Under the pieces are notes generated by a model that was given only the letters and a program-made list of their open reading frames with translations, was not told the origin of the DNA and ran no database searches. A program made the translations under genes and the position numbers. Shown one piece after another: positions 24,232 through 34,709 of a DNA stretch of 42,089 bases (position 1 is the first letter of the stretch; each line of letters opens with the position of its first letter). Source of the stretch: Candidatus Udaeobacter sp. (GTDB lineage Bacteria; Verrucomicrobiota; Verrucomicrobiia; Chthoniobacterales; UBA10450). The stretch lies in the NCBI GenBank assembly GCA_013372845.1, contig JAALOD010000014.1, positions 1 through 42,089 on the forward strand. Reading direction: 5' to 3'.

Positions 24232-27222
24232 ATGAAACGATCGCGGCCAGTCCTACTCGTTGCGCCGTCCGTTGAGGAAGCCTGGGACGATGCGATTGCG
24301 CCCTGGTTCGAACTAGTTGTGCCGGGAGCTTGGAAGCACCCGTTGCCTTCGCTGGTTGTCGTCCCAACGCGTGGACACGTCAACGATCTCAAGGCGCGTC
24401 TGATTGCAAAAGGCTTTTCGCATCTCGGTTTGCAGTTTGTAACGCCGGCAAGCTTGCGTGCTTTGCTCGCACGGGACGATGCAGCGCCTCCCGTCAAGCC
24501 GGAACACCTTCGTCTGCTCCTCGCAATTGCCGCGAACGAAATGGAAGATCGGCCTAACGAATCCGAAGCGCTCGCTGCCAAAGCCGTTGCTCGAGCGCCC
24601 GCGCTGCTGCTACGTGCATTGGATCGCCTTGAAACTGCCGGTTGGAAATTTGAAGAACTTGCGCTGCCGTCGTTTGCGCCAGTGGTTCAGCGTTTTAACG
24701 AGCTGCTGGAAAAATGCGGTTTTGTTCTTCCGGTCGAGATCGATCGAAGGCGCCTGCAAAAAGCCGCGGGCGGCGAGCGAAAGTTTTCCCATGTGCTTAT
24801 CACCGGTTTCGATGGAGCGCATTGGGGGGACTGGTTTCTCCTGCGCACCGTGGTCGAACTGGCGGAAAACACCACTATCGTGCTCGAGGAGCCGCGAGAG
24901 AATTTTTCCGACATCGATCTTTGCTGGATTGGCTCATGGGAAGAGGTCTGCGGTGAAGCGCAACGCGCGCTGAAACCGGCGCGGCTGCTTGGTGATTCGC
25001 TTTTTAGTGAAGCTGAAATGCGCGGAAGCGCGGAAACGACAAAGTGCTTCGATTTTCTGATCGGCACAAACTTTTCGGAACAAGCCGAAGCGATCACGCG
25101 GCAATGCGTTCGTTATTTGGCAGATGAGAAATGCACGCGGCTCGGCGTGGTCTTTACCGGCAAAGGGGCGTTGCCGCGGCTGGTCGCGAGCTCGCTAGAC
25201 CGGCTTGAAATCCCGCACAATGACGGACTCGGTCACATTGTTCCCGGCATTTTCGAATCGGCAGAGTGGCAGGCATGGATCGAATTGCAGCGCGCGGCAC
25301 GACTCTATTCCTTTCTGCGTTTTCTAAATGCGTTGCCCGATCCGGCGGTCGTATCGACTAAAATCAGCCGGCAAGTTTTCGAAAAAATTCTGCGCGAAAG
25401 TTACAAGGAGGTGTTGCTGGACGATCTCGAACTGCTGCGCGAATTCTGTGCCACGCACGCGGACGATAAATCTCAGTCGGCCGCCAAAGCTCTGCGCGAG
25501 CTGCCGCTTCTCCCGCCGCGCGCAACCCTTGCGGAGTTTCTCGAACAGACTCACGCCGCGCTTGCCCATCTCGACTGGAAGCAACACGCGCTCGAACTTG
25601 CCAACGTCGCGCGTGATTGGTCGCAGCGTCTCGATGCGAAATTTTCACGCGCGCTCTTTTTGCGGTGGCTGGAAGAAACAGCTGCGACCTCAGATGCCGC
25701 CCGCTCAGCCGCAGGCGATCATCCGTATGCGCGCGTGCAATTAGTCACGGTGGCGCGCGCACAAAATCAGGAATGGTCGCACTTGATTCTTGCCGGCTGG
25801 AACGAAGGGGCCTGGCCGCCGCCAGCCGGCGCGGAGTTCGCACGCCCCGACGAGATTCGCGCCTTTAATCGCAGCGTGCAACAGCTCAACAAGCGCGCCG
25901 CGCGCCAGGGAAGCCAGGGCGCAGGCCACACCAGTGTGCGTGAAAACCATTCGCTCTATCTCGGGCCGGGCGAGCAACGCGCGATCGCGTTGCGGCAATT
26001 CGATGCGCTCCTCGAATCGGCCATCGAAGGGGTGACGCTCGCGGCCAGTCTGGTGCAGGAAGATGCGCCGGAACGCTTCTGGAATCCGAGCGAATGTTTT
26101 ACCGAGATTTATCTCAAAACGCGGCGTGAGCCGCTCACTCAAACGACGTTGAAAAATCTGCAACGCGCCACTGCGTTGTTGCCGAAGCCTGCTGCGGCAG
26201 CGACGGATGTGCAGCAAACCCTGATCGCGTTCAACACGCGCCGCGACTCATCTAAAGCTGCCGGCGAATATGATTTCGCGTTGCGGTCCAACGAGTCGTA
26301 CCGACCGGTGCCGAAGCTGAGCGTGAGCGATCTCGAGCGAATGGTTTCGTCGCCAGCAATTATTTGGATGAAGCGTTATCTCGGCATGGAAGCACCGGAG
26401 GATGCTGCGAATCCCTGGGCTGCGACGACCGGTAAATGGGTGCACGACTGGCTGGCGAACATTATCGAAGCCCGGGACGAAAGGATTTTCTCGGCGTTTC
26501 CGTCCCTAATAAAGATCGACAAGCGCATCCGGCTTGCCGCGGACGAACGCTGTGCGACGCTTCGGCGTCTTTGCGACTTGTTAGGCAAAGTCGTCCCTGA
26601 TTGGTGGAACTCGGGTTGGTTGAACGCGCGCTATCTCGCGCGGCACCTCGGCGCCAAAATCGGAGGTGCGAAAGGATGGGAGTGGATGGCGACGGAGTTG
26701 TCCGTCGGTCGCGAAGGGGCGGTGAAAATTGCCGATGGCGTGGAGCTTGAACTGCACGGCCAAATCGATTTGGTGCTCGCGCAAAATGACGCGGCCAGTT
26801 TCGCCGGGCAAAAGATCTGGATTGTCGATTACAAAACCGGTTCGGCCAGGGAACTGAAGACCTCCGATTTGCACGACAATCTGGTCAAAGGCACAACCTT
26901 GCAGCTCGGTCTTTACGCGCTGGCCATGCGCGAGCTTGGCGCCGCCCAAGTGAGCGTGAGCATTATTTCGCTCGCGGTTAAAAACGTCGCGCCACAATTG
27001 TCCGTTGTCGATCTTGCACCGCATACCGACGTCTTTGCCGATCTCGCGGAAATGCAGCGCACCGGGGTTTTCGGAATGAAAGGTGAAATCCGTCCAGCGT
27101 TTGGTTACAGCGCGCCCTATCCGCTCGCCACGTTGCAAATCGATAACGATATTTTGGAAGATAAATGGGCGCTGACGCACCCCGCGCTCGTCCTTGAGAA
27201 AGAGGAGTGGGAAACATGGTGA
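24232..27222 (+). CDS. addB: AddB-like helicase-exonuclease subunit with C-terminal PD-(D/E)XK nuclease
   Basis: 996 residues, starting three bases after selB's stop. The N-terminus (VLLVAPSVEEAWDD, then LVVVPTRGHVNDLK) lacks a Walker A motif, as in the alphaproteobacterial type of AddB, where the helicase site is inactive. The middle has RVQLVTVARAQNQEWSHLIL and GWNEGAWPP, the usual AddB core. The nuclease lies at about residues 840-930: ELELHGQIDLVLA supplies the metal Asp, then IWIVDYKTGSA and LQLGLYALAM (the QxxxY motif). With AddA it forms a DNA end-processing enzyme for recombination. Its end overlaps addA by 7 bases (addA starts at 27216). Confidence 0.88.
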   Translation: MKRSRPVLLVAPSVEEAWDDAIAPWFELVVPGAWKHPLPSLVVVPTRGHVNDLKARLIAKGFSHLGLQFVTPASLRALLARDDAAPPVKPEHLRLLLAIAANEMEDRPNESEALAAKAVARAPALLLRALDRLETAGWKFEELALPSFAPVVQRFNELLEKCGFVLPVEIDRRRLQKAAGGERKFSHVLITGFDGAHWGDWFLLRTVVELAENTTIVLEEPRENFSDIDLCWIGSWEEVCGEAQRALKPARLLGDSLFSEAEMRGSAETTKCFDFLIGTNFSEQAEAITRQCVRYLADEKCTRLGVVFTGKGALPRLVASSLDRLEIPHNDGLGHIVPGIFESAEWQAWIELQRAARLYSFLRFLNALPDPAVVSTKISRQVFEKILRESYKEVLLDDLELLREFCATHADDKSQSAAKALRELPLLPPRATLAEFLEQTHAALAHLDWKQHALELANVARDWSQRLDAKFSRALFLRWLEETAATSDAARSAAGDHPYARVQLVTVARAQNQEWSHLILAGWNEGAWPPPAGAEFARPDEIRAFNRSVQQLNKRAARQGSQGAGHTSVRENHSLYLGPGEQRAIALRQFDALLESAIEGVTLAASLVQEDAPERFWNPSECFTEIYLKTRREPLTQTTLKNLQRATALLPKPAAAATDVQQTLIAFNTRRDSSKAAGEYDFALRSNESYRPVPKLSVSDLERMVSSPAIIWMKRYLGMEAPEDAANPWAATTGKWVHDWLANIIEARDERIFSAFPSLIKIDKRIRLAADERCATLRRLCDLLGKVVPDWWNSGWLNARYLARHLGAKIGGAKGWEWMATELSVGREGAVKIADGVELELHGQIDLVLAQNDAASFAGQKIWIVDYKTGSARELKTSDLHDNLVKGTTLQLGLYALAMRELGAAQVSVSIISLAVKNVAPQLSVVDLAPHTDVFADLAEMQRTGVFGMKGEIRPAFGYSAPYPLATLQIDNDILEDKWALTHPALVLEKEEWETW

Positions 27223-30200
27223 AGCCGCACGACGAGTCTGTGCGCGCTCGTTTTGCCAGCGATCTGGACCGCAATTTTTCTGTGGTCGCGTCGGCGGGCT
27301 CGGGCAAAACCACTGCGATCACGCAGCGCGTTTTGTCGATCGCGCGTTCACCGAACGCCGCGGAAACTCTGCCACGTCTGGTCGTCGTCACCTTCACCAA
27401 TCGTGCAGCGGACGAAATGCAACAGCGCACGCGGCAAGCTCTGCTCCAGGAAAATTTGCGAAAGGGAGTGCAGACCGCGTTTAATCACGCCTTCTTCGGC
27501 ACGATTCATTCTTTCTGCATGAAACTCCTAACGGACTTCGGTCATTATCTTGGCTTGCCAGCGCCGCTCGAGTTGGTCGAAGACGATGACGATCTCTGGC
27601 AGGAGTTTGCGCAGAATCAAACGCGCATCGGTCGTTCGCTGGGCGAAAAAGATCGCGCGACGCTTTTGCGCTTCGTACAGGCTCGGGATCTCATGGAACT
27701 GGCACGACGCGCGGCTTCGGCTGTTTTGCAGGTGCCAGGGCTTTCGCCGTGTCCGCCGCTCGATTTCACTGAGGTCCATCAACAGGTCGATCAAGCGGGC
27801 CGCGACAACATCAGCAAATCGCAGGCGGAGTTGCACGAATGGGAGACACGTCACGCCGGCGATTGGGAATACTTGCGCTGGCCGGTCTGTTTCACAGCGG
27901 CAAACGCCAGGTTCACTCAACTCTGGCAGGAGAAATTTGCGCCGCTTCGAAAATGGGTATGCGACGCGGCCGCCTGCGTGGCGGCGGAGGTGCAACGCGA
28001 TTATCTCAATTTTCGACTCGACCGCGGACTCGTCACGTACGGCGATCAAATCGCGCTCGCGGAACAGTTGCTGCAACATTCGGTCGCCGCGCAGAGGATT
28101 CGCGAAGAAAACTTTCGTGTCATTCTCGATGAGGCGCAGGACACCGAGCCGTTGCAATTTTCCGTGCTGCTGGAAGCGACGCGCCCGCCGGAAGCGAAGG
28201 GCCTTTGGTTGCATGATCGGCGATCGCCGCCGCGGCCCGGCCATTTCTGCATGGTAGGCGATTTCCAGCAATCAATCTACTGGGAGCGTGCGGACTTGAA
28301 TTATTACCGCGCTGTTCACGAAGCGCTCATTGCCGACAAGCACGGTGAGAGCCTGGAATTTGCCGTCACGTTTCGGCTCGACCAGAAGCAGCTCGATTTC
28401 GTTAACGAAACTTTCCGTGAGATTTTAAATAACAGGGACGGACAGGTGCGCTTCGTCGAATTGCAACCGCGCCCGAAAATTCTTCCCGGGAAAGTCATTC
28501 GGGTGCCGCTTGTCGCGAAGGAATTGTTGCCAGAAGGAAAAAAGCTCAAAGACTACCAAAAGGCACGCTTCGAGGCGGAATATCTGGCGCGATGGATCAA
28601 GGAGGCAGGACTGAAAAAACTTTCGGCCGATTCGTGGCGGGAGGTGGCGATCCTTTGTCCGCGTAAAGCCTGGCTGCAAACGATGGCCGCAGCGTTACGG
28701 CGCGTCGGCTTGCCGGTGTCGATCCAATCTGAACGCGATGTCAAAGGCGACAGCCCGGCTTATGCGTGGTTGACCGCGCTCCTCACCATCATGATCGACC
28801 CGCTCAACGCGTACGAAATTGTCGGCGTGCTCCGCGAGATCTTCGGCGCGTCCGATCACGATCTTGCCGTCTTTTCCGAAGGGCAGAAAGCGAGATTTCG
28901 CATCGACGAGATTTTGTCGGCGACCGGAAGAATTTCCTCGCTCATGCGGACGCTCGCAGAAATTCGCCCACGCGCAGAAGGTCTGGCGTTATTCGGCGCC
29001 GTTACTTTGATCATCGAGCAAACGCAATTGCGCGAGCGTCTGCTCCTATTGCCGGCCACGGAGTTCGGCGATCTTGCGCGTGAACTTGATGCCTTGCTCG
29101 CACAAGCGGCTGAAGCGGAAGCGAACGGAATGATCCTGGCAGAGTTTGCCGAACACCTGCGCAACGATTTCGCGACGCCGCGCGCCGTCCGTTTTTCCGC
29201 TGACGACAATGCGGTCCAACTCATTACTTCGCACAAGGCGAAAGGCTCGGAATGGCAAGCGGTGATCGTGCCATTCCTCGCGCGCGAGCTGCGGCCGCCC
29301 TCGCCGCGTTATCCGCATTTCGTGAAATCGCCCGTGAATGGCGAACTGATTATCGCGTTCGGCAAAGAAGACAAATCTAAGGATTTGAAAGACGCGACCG
29401 AGCGTGCCCAACAGCAGGAACTTGAACGCCTTCTCTATGTCGCAACAACGCGGGCGCGCCACGCGCTCGTAGTCGTGCTCGATCAGGAAATCTTCTCCAA
29501 TAGCGAGGGCAAACTGCCCCGAACAGCCCAACTTCGACGCCTGATTCGCGACAAGGACTCTTATTCCGGCGAATTCGATCAACACAGCAGTACGATCGAT
29601 GAAGTCCTCGAACCTTCCCCGACCGTGGGGCACCCACCGCAGAAAAACGGCGCCGAAATCGAGTCGTTAACTTCTCGCGAACTCAAGCGCGCCGCGAAAC
29701 GCGCTTCGGAATTCGTGCGCAAGATCACACCGAGCGCGCTCGATTCGGAAGTGCCGGCAGAAGTGCGGACGCGTTCGCGGCTCGATAACCTGGCCACGCT
29801 CTACGGCCGCTGGTGGCACAGATTTTTCCAGCGTCTGGATTGGAGGGGCGGAATCGACTCCGCGCAAAAGTTGTTCGACAAAGAATTGCCAATTTCTCCC
29901 GATGCAAAAGCCGCGGCGAAAGACTGGAAGGCAACACGCCAGAACTTGTTCAACGATGCCAGCATCGCTCGTTTTCTTGCGAGCGATGAAACGTTATTTT
30001 ATTCCGAGTTTCCGTTTTTGTGGCGCAGGAACGACCGCAGCGTGCTTGAAGGCTTGATCGATTCGATCATGATTAACCGCAAAGCTGGGCGGTGTCTTCT
30101 CCTTGATTGGAAAACAAACGATGTTTCATCAAGCGATGCCGAAATATTTCGGGCGCGTTACCGTCCGCAGTTGTCGGCCTACTGGAAAGTGGTCGAGGCA

Positions 30201-30362
30201 ATTACCGGTCTCGAGGTGGAAGCTGGCTTGTTTTCGACCGCCCTGGGACGTTCGCTGCCTTACTCTAAGGATGAACTGCAAAGCGAATGGCGCCGTCTGG
30301 AACAACTTGCGCCCGGACGACTCGAGAACGATATTCGACCGGACGCGCCCGATGACTTTTAA
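27216..30362 (+). CDS. addA: AddA-like UvrD-family helicase-nuclease subunit
   Basis: 1048 residues from ATG 27216, preceded by a GAGGAG ribosome site inside addB. Walker A is ASAGSGKTT (25-33), then VVTFTNRAADEMQ (Ia), ILDEAQDTEPLQ (motif II, DEAQ), MVGDFQQSIYWERAD (III), the motif IV-VI region including LITSHKAKGSEWQAVIVPFL, and YVATTRARHALVVVL (VI). The C-terminal nuclease has ILIDWKTN-type residues (LLLDWKTNDVS) and YRPQLSAYWKV. It is the motor and one nuclease of AddAB (equivalent to RexAB or RecBCD), which resects double-strand breaks. It is the terminal gene of the run and convergent with the inositol synthase gene. Confidence 0.9.
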   Translation: MVKPHDESVRARFASDLDRNFSVVASAGSGKTTAITQRVLSIARSPNAAETLPRLVVVTFTNRAADEMQQRTRQALLQENLRKGVQTAFNHAFFGTIHSFCMKLLTDFGHYLGLPAPLELVEDDDDLWQEFAQNQTRIGRSLGEKDRATLLRFVQARDLMELARRAASAVLQVPGLSPCPPLDFTEVHQQVDQAGRDNISKSQAELHEWETRHAGDWEYLRWPVCFTAANARFTQLWQEKFAPLRKWVCDAAACVAAEVQRDYLNFRLDRGLVTYGDQIALAEQLLQHSVAAQRIREENFRVILDEAQDTEPLQFSVLLEATRPPEAKGLWLHDRRSPPRPGHFCMVGDFQQSIYWERADLNYYRAVHEALIADKHGESLEFAVTFRLDQKQLDFVNETFREILNNRDGQVRFVELQPRPKILPGKVIRVPLVAKELLPEGKKLKDYQKARFEAEYLARWIKEAGLKKLSADSWREVAILCPRKAWLQTMAAALRRVGLPVSIQSERDVKGDSPAYAWLTALLTIMIDPLNAYEIVGVLREIFGASDHDLAVFSEGQKARFRIDEILSATGRISSLMRTLAEIRPRAEGLALFGAVTLIIEQTQLRERLLLLPATEFGDLARELDALLAQAAEAEANGMILAEFAEHLRNDFATPRAVRFSADDNAVQLITSHKAKGSEWQAVIVPFLARELRPPSPRYPHFVKSPVNGELIIAFGKEDKSKDLKDATERAQQQELERLLYVATTRARHALVVVLDQEIFSNSEGKLPRTAQLRRLIRDKDSYSGEFDQHSSTIDEVLEPSPTVGHPPQKNGAEIESLTSRELKRAAKRASEFVRKITPSALDSEVPAEVRTRSRLDNLATLYGRWWHRFFQRLDWRGGIDSAQKLFDKELPISPDAKAAAKDWKATRQNLFNDASIARFLASDETLFYSEFPFLWRRNDRSVLEGLIDSIMINRKAGRCLLLDWKTNDVSSSDAEIFRARYRPQLSAYWKVVEAITGLEVEAGLFSTALGRSLPYSKDELQSEWRRLEQLAPGRLENDIRPDAPDDF

Positions 30363-30374
30363 TTGAAGCACAAA

Positions 30375-30403
30375 AGCCACCAGGCAACGATGCGCAGGTG
30401 GCT
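30375..30403. repeat. Stem-loop between convergent genes
   Basis: AGCCACC (30375-30381) pairs with GGTGGCT (30397-30403), with a 15-base loop, between the end of addA and the end of the inositol synthase gene. It could act as a terminator in either direction but lacks a clear T tract. Confidence 0.35.
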
Positions 30404-30422
30404 GGCTCCGCGTCCGAACTGG

Positions 30423-31526
30423 CTAGCTCTCGCGTTCGCCGCGGATGAATTGCTCGACGCAGCGATACGCTTCGTCGTCGGTCATTTGAACCGGCGGATG
30501 CTTCGAGAAATAGGCAGACGGGGAATGCAACACGCCGCCGATGCCCCGATCCAGCGCAAGCTTGCAGCAACGGATGGCGTCGATCGCCACGCCGGCTGAG
30601 TTTGGCGAATCTTCGACGGAAAGTTTCACATCGATTTCCATCGGCACATCGCCGAAGAGCCGGCCTTCCACTCGGATAAAAGCAATCTTGTTATCGAGCT
30701 GCCAGGGCACGTAATCGCTCGGGCCGATGTGAATATTTTCGTCTGACAGACGTTCGCCGATCACAGATTGCACCGCTTCGGTTTTCGAGGTCTTCTTCGA
30801 CGCCAGCCGGGTGCGATTGAGCATGTTTAAGAAATCAGTGTTACCGCCAGTGTTCAGTTGATAGGTGCGGACAAGCTTCACGCCGCGCTTGCGAAAAAGG
30901 TCAACCAGCGCCCGATGCACGATCGTAGCGCCCATCTGCGCTTTGATGTCATCCCCTATGATCGGCAGATTCTTATCGGCAAATCGCCTTGCCCACTTTG
31001 GATCGCTGGCGATGAAAACAGGAATGTTATTGACGAACCCGAGTCCGGCTTCCAGGGCACAACCCGCGTAGAAGCGGGTCGCCTCTTCCGAACCGACTGG
31101 CAGATAATTGACCATCAACTCCGCGGAAGAGTCCTTTAGTTCGGCGATGATCTGTTCGCGGGTAGATTCTTTCTCCAAGGGAAGGAAGGTGCGGAGGGGA
31201 TCCTGATCGCGCATGTGCGCAGGGTACCCATCGAAAACGCAGCCCATTTTCACGATGGCACCGGTGAGCTTAACCTTTTCACAGAAGACCTTCGTGCAAT
31301 TGGGAGGCGAGAAGATGGCTTTGCTGACGTCCAGGCCCACCTTGCGCCGGTCGATGTCAAAAGCGGCAACTATTTCGATGTCGCCCGGCCGGTACGAACC
31401 GATTTGGCGGTGCATCAATCCGATGCCGGTGCTGTTGACGGAGGAGCCGTCATAAAAATTGATTCCCTGGACGAGAGAGCTGGCGCAGTTGCCAATGCCG
31501 ACAATGGCGATTCGTATTTTTCTCAT
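30423..31526 (-). CDS. ino1: Inositol-3-phosphate synthase (myo-inositol-1-phosphate synthase)
   Basis: 367 residues, the short prokaryotic form. The Rossmann-type N-terminus is VGIGNCASSLVQGI (NAD-binding 'GxGNCA'). LMVNYLPVGSEEATRFYA, FVNNIPVFIASDPKWAR and the catalytic-loop segment IIGDDIKAQMGATIVHRAL follow, then QLNTGGNTDFLNML and KIAFIRVEGRLFGDVPMEID. The enzyme isomerises glucose-6-phosphate to inositol-3-phosphate with NAD+. It is convergent with addA, and its product could feed the phosphatidyltransferase at 37889. The next 200 bases upstream (31527-31734) hold no gene, but carry an AAGGAG ribosome site for the broken tolC gene. Confidence 0.93.
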   Translation of the reverse strand: MRKIRIAIVGIGNCASSLVQGINFYDGSSVNSTGIGLMHRQIGSYRPGDIEIVAAFDIDRRKVGLDVSKAIFSPPNCTKVFCEKVKLTGAIVKMGCVFDGYPAHMRDQDPLRTFLPLEKESTREQIIAELKDSSAELMVNYLPVGSEEATRFYAGCALEAGLGFVNNIPVFIASDPKWARRFADKNLPIIGDDIKAQMGATIVHRALVDLFRKRGVKLVRTYQLNTGGNTDFLNMLNRTRLASKKTSKTEAVQSVIGERLSDENIHIGPSDYVPWQLDNKIAFIRVEGRLFGDVPMEIDVKLSVEDSPNSAGVAIDAIRCCKLALDRGIGGVLHSPSAYFSKHPPVQMTDDEAYRCVEQFIRGERES

Positions 31527-31734
31527 TTCTAAATTGTTAAAGCTAAACTACCTGAATTACATTATTCGGAGCAAGATACAAGTTAGGCCGCTTCAATGGA
31601 TGGTTGGCCTCCTGGCGACTCCAATATGCAACGCCGAATGTGTCCGAAGTCGCGCCGCTTGCAAGAACTGATATAAGGGCAACAGTCACGGGCATTCCTG
31701 GTGCAAGGAAGGCCCTGTTAAGGAGATATACGAA

Positions 31735-33052
31735 ATGCGTTCGAAGTTTGCGGCCATCGGCATACTGATTGCTGCTTTGTCCGCGTCGTCGCGAGCATTC
31801 GGGTTCCCATTTACACGATCGAACAAGCGGTCGCTCTCGCGCGCACAATCCGATATCGAGATTGCGCGGAAGAAGCAGCGCGCGGGCGGCTGGGTGGAAG
31901 CGCGGTCGGGATATCTTCCGTGGCTAAGCTCGACCGGACTGGTCGATAAACGACAGCAACAGAGTCAATCGGAACTCCGCCAGGAAGATTACAACGTAAT
32001 TTCAAGCTCGAACAGAATCTTTACACTGGCGGAGCAGTACCAGCCAGGTGGCCATCGCGCGGTTAAATATCGAGAAGCAGAACTATGAGTTGCAGGAGAT
32101 CGCCAGCCGAGTGGCGATGGATGTGCGAATCGCGTTCAACGAACTTCTGCTTAATCGGGCGAAGGTGGGTGTGCGGCAAAATTCGGTGAGGTCCTGGAGG
32201 AGGACTCAGAATCAGCAGCAAAGCTTCAGCGCGGCATTGTTGGTAATTTGAACGTACAGCGCGCTGAAGGGCTCTGGCCAACGAGCAGCCGGAACTTTTA
32301 ACGCGCAGACGCAATTGAAAATTCCTACCTCGGACTGGCGACCTTTTCGGCACGGAGGTCCGTCCCAGAGCGAGACAGCCCATTTGAGGTTTCTGGAGAA
32401 TTACAATATCAACCGAATCATCCTGATCTGAACGATTGCCTCGCACGCGCCGACGCAAATCGGCCGGTAATCAAAGCCCGGCAAAGGACATCGAGATCGA
32501 GGACCAGCAGTATATCTCGACCGGGCGCGATGCGGCCACATGTCCGCGCTTTTTCCGGCTACGAGGTTACAGCGAGCGACTCCGACGTCGGTCCGAATTT
32601 AATTACGGCGGCGTGGTGGGGATAAACGCGACGTGGAACATCTTTGATGGGTTTGCGACGAAGGGCCGCATGCAAGCCACCCGCGCCCGGCGCGAAGCAG
32701 GCGTGCAGCCCTAGCAGCCGCTCGCCGTGCCGTCGCCTCGAAGTGCGCAGCGCCTTCTTTGATCTCCAACAGGCTGACCGCGTGCTCGAAACGGAGACAA
32801 ATAATGTTCAGGCGGCAGATGAAGCTCTCGATATTGCGAAAAGCAATTTTGCGCTGGATTGGGAACCCAGCTGACATTCTGCAAGCCGCATCCGACGTGA
32901 CTCGGACTCGCACGACCCGACTCAGCGCGATTTATTTGCACAACGCGGCTCTTGCGCGTCTGACGCACGCCTGCGGGAGTTCTGCTGAAGAGCTAAATTT
33001 TGATCAAAAATCGAGGCGCACAGAAAGACAACCGCAGGGCGACGCAAGCTGC
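31735..33052 (+). pseudogene. TolC-family outer-membrane efflux protein, first copy, disrupted
   Basis: A strong AAGGAGATATACGAAATG opens the gene at 31735, followed by a signal peptide (FAAIGILIAALSASSRAFGF). Family blocks appear in changing frames: ARKKQRAGGWVEARSGYLP, IFTLAEQYQPGGH, EIASRVAMDVRIAFNELLL, then LILTADRVLETETNNVQAA-like text near 32760 and ADILQAASDVTRTRTTRLSA with IYLHNAALARL near the end. Many frameshifts and stops are needed to join them, so it cannot make a full-length TolC. The blocks identify it as an outer-membrane efflux channel relative. A second broken copy follows immediately. Confidence 0.75.
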
Positions 33053-33129
33053 TGATGTTGCACGTCCACCGAAAAGTTAGGCCAGCGATGAAGCGAAGAT
33101 TTGTGTGTTTGGAAAGCTTTGGAGCCGCA

Positions 33130-34410
33130 CGACGCCAAAGCTCCTAAGCATGATTTTGGTTGCTTGTTTCGCACATCCAACTCGTGCGGTCACATTGAAA
33201 CGATCCTCCAAACCGCACTGGAAAGAAATCCGGCCATCCAGGAAGCGAAATCAGATCTGGAAAAAGCTGCCGGGCAACGGCTGGTTTTTCGTTCGTCGCA
33301 TGGCCGACGAGAATGAGTGTGCCAGCGGGTGTTCAGTGGCCATCGCGCCGGTGAAAGCGGAGTAAAGGCTTTGGCGTGGACGCGGCGTCTTAACCCAGAC
33401 CCTGTTCAACTGGGGTCTGCCCGCTTCCATGCGGCGCGGCGATATCGAAGTCTTGATTGCGCAACAGCAATTGAACGTTGCCGTCGTGGACCAATTGCAC
33501 GCAGCGCGCCTCGCGTTTTACGCGGCCTCTACAATCGCTCGCTGGAATCATCCGCAGGGAACAACAACAAAGGCTGCAGGAGAACGTAACTACTCAAAGA
33601 ACCCGTTACGAGGCCGGGTTGCTGCAAGAGCGCACTTACAAGCGCAACTGTGCAAGCATCTGAGTTGGACACACAAGTTGAAGCGCGCATCGCGCCTATT
33701 TGACGCACAACTGCAATTGGCCTTAGCGATGGCGGTCGATCCGGGAAAGGCGTCGCTGCCCGAGCCTGAGGGCGAACTGCAATCGATCCCATGCGCGTCG
33801 ATCTCGATTCCGAAACAGCAGCGGCCTACAGCGCAGAGCCGATCTTAAACTTGCGCGGTTGTTCGTGCGCGCTGCCAACGAAGATCAGCGAATTATCGCA
33901 GAGACTACTATCCGATCGTAACGGGAAGCCTTCCGGGCGAATACGTTCCGGTAACGGGAATTCATCGCGAAGGCTCCACGAGCAAGAACAGGATTTTATT
34001 GGATCGGAAACCGCGAGAAGGCGGTATACGTGGCGGGTCATAGACAACGGCAAGGTGGGAGGCGCAGTTCTCAGGCGCTCGGCGCGGAGATAAACGAACT
34101 GACGCTGCGGAAACTGGAGGTGAATATTCCCGCGAACTCTCGCGTATCGCGAACGATCTTAAGACAACCGAGTCGCGAAAAATCTCTCCGCAGCAGCCGC
34201 GCGGGAGGAAAGCGCACACGCCGTGCAGGAAAACTGGCCAGTGGCCTGGCGTCGCCACTGAATACCGCGTTACACAAAATTTCTTTTGGAGACCAAGAGC
34301 GGACTATTGGAGGCGATCTATCAACACAATCTCGCTGTGGCTGAGTGGGACCGCGCCACTGGGCGCTATTTTCAATTTTCGGACGCAACACGAAATCGCG
34401 TAGATGCAGC
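33130..34410 (+). pseudogene. TolC-family outer-membrane efflux protein, second copy, disrupted
   Basis: In pieces: LETILQTALERNPAIQEAK-like text (about 33190-33250), NVTTQRTRYEAGLLQERTYK (near 33580-33645), KRASRLFDAQLQLALAMAVD (near 33690-33740), the VDLDSETAAA block near 33795, EINELTLRKLEVNIP (near 34088), and the C-terminal TKSGLLEAIYQHNLAVAEWD (near 34288-34347), which is the usual TolC-family C-terminal helix. Every block is in a different frame from the next or separated by stops. It is a decayed paralogue of the preceding gene. Bases 34411-34684 hold nothing I can assign. Confidence 0.75.
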
Positions 34411-34709
34411 GGTGCAGATGCGCGCGGCTTGTAGCCACACAGCCCGCGTGGTGTCGCCGTGCGCGGACCGCAACGCAGACGCCTCGACCCGCCTTCGCCC
34501 CGCACGGCGCGCAGGCAGCGAGGCAGCTACAAAAACTCGCCGTTATCCTCATGCAGTCTTAATTAGCTCTTCGCTGATCGAACGGACATTTCTGCTTCGG
34601 TGTCTTGGGAATAATGCTTTCGAATATCTGGCAAAAGGCAGGCGCGGACGATAACCGGTGGGCACCGTTTATTGAAAGAAGGGCATGGACACCACACTAG
34701 CTTTCAAAA

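Noticed and set aside
27528-28271. Long open frames antisense to addA and other large genes
   Set aside because: They mirror the codon bias of the sense gene, show no domain and have no ribosome site; they are shadows.
31735-34410. Several short open frames as separate genes
   Set aside because: They are consecutive pieces of TolC-family proteins in different frames.
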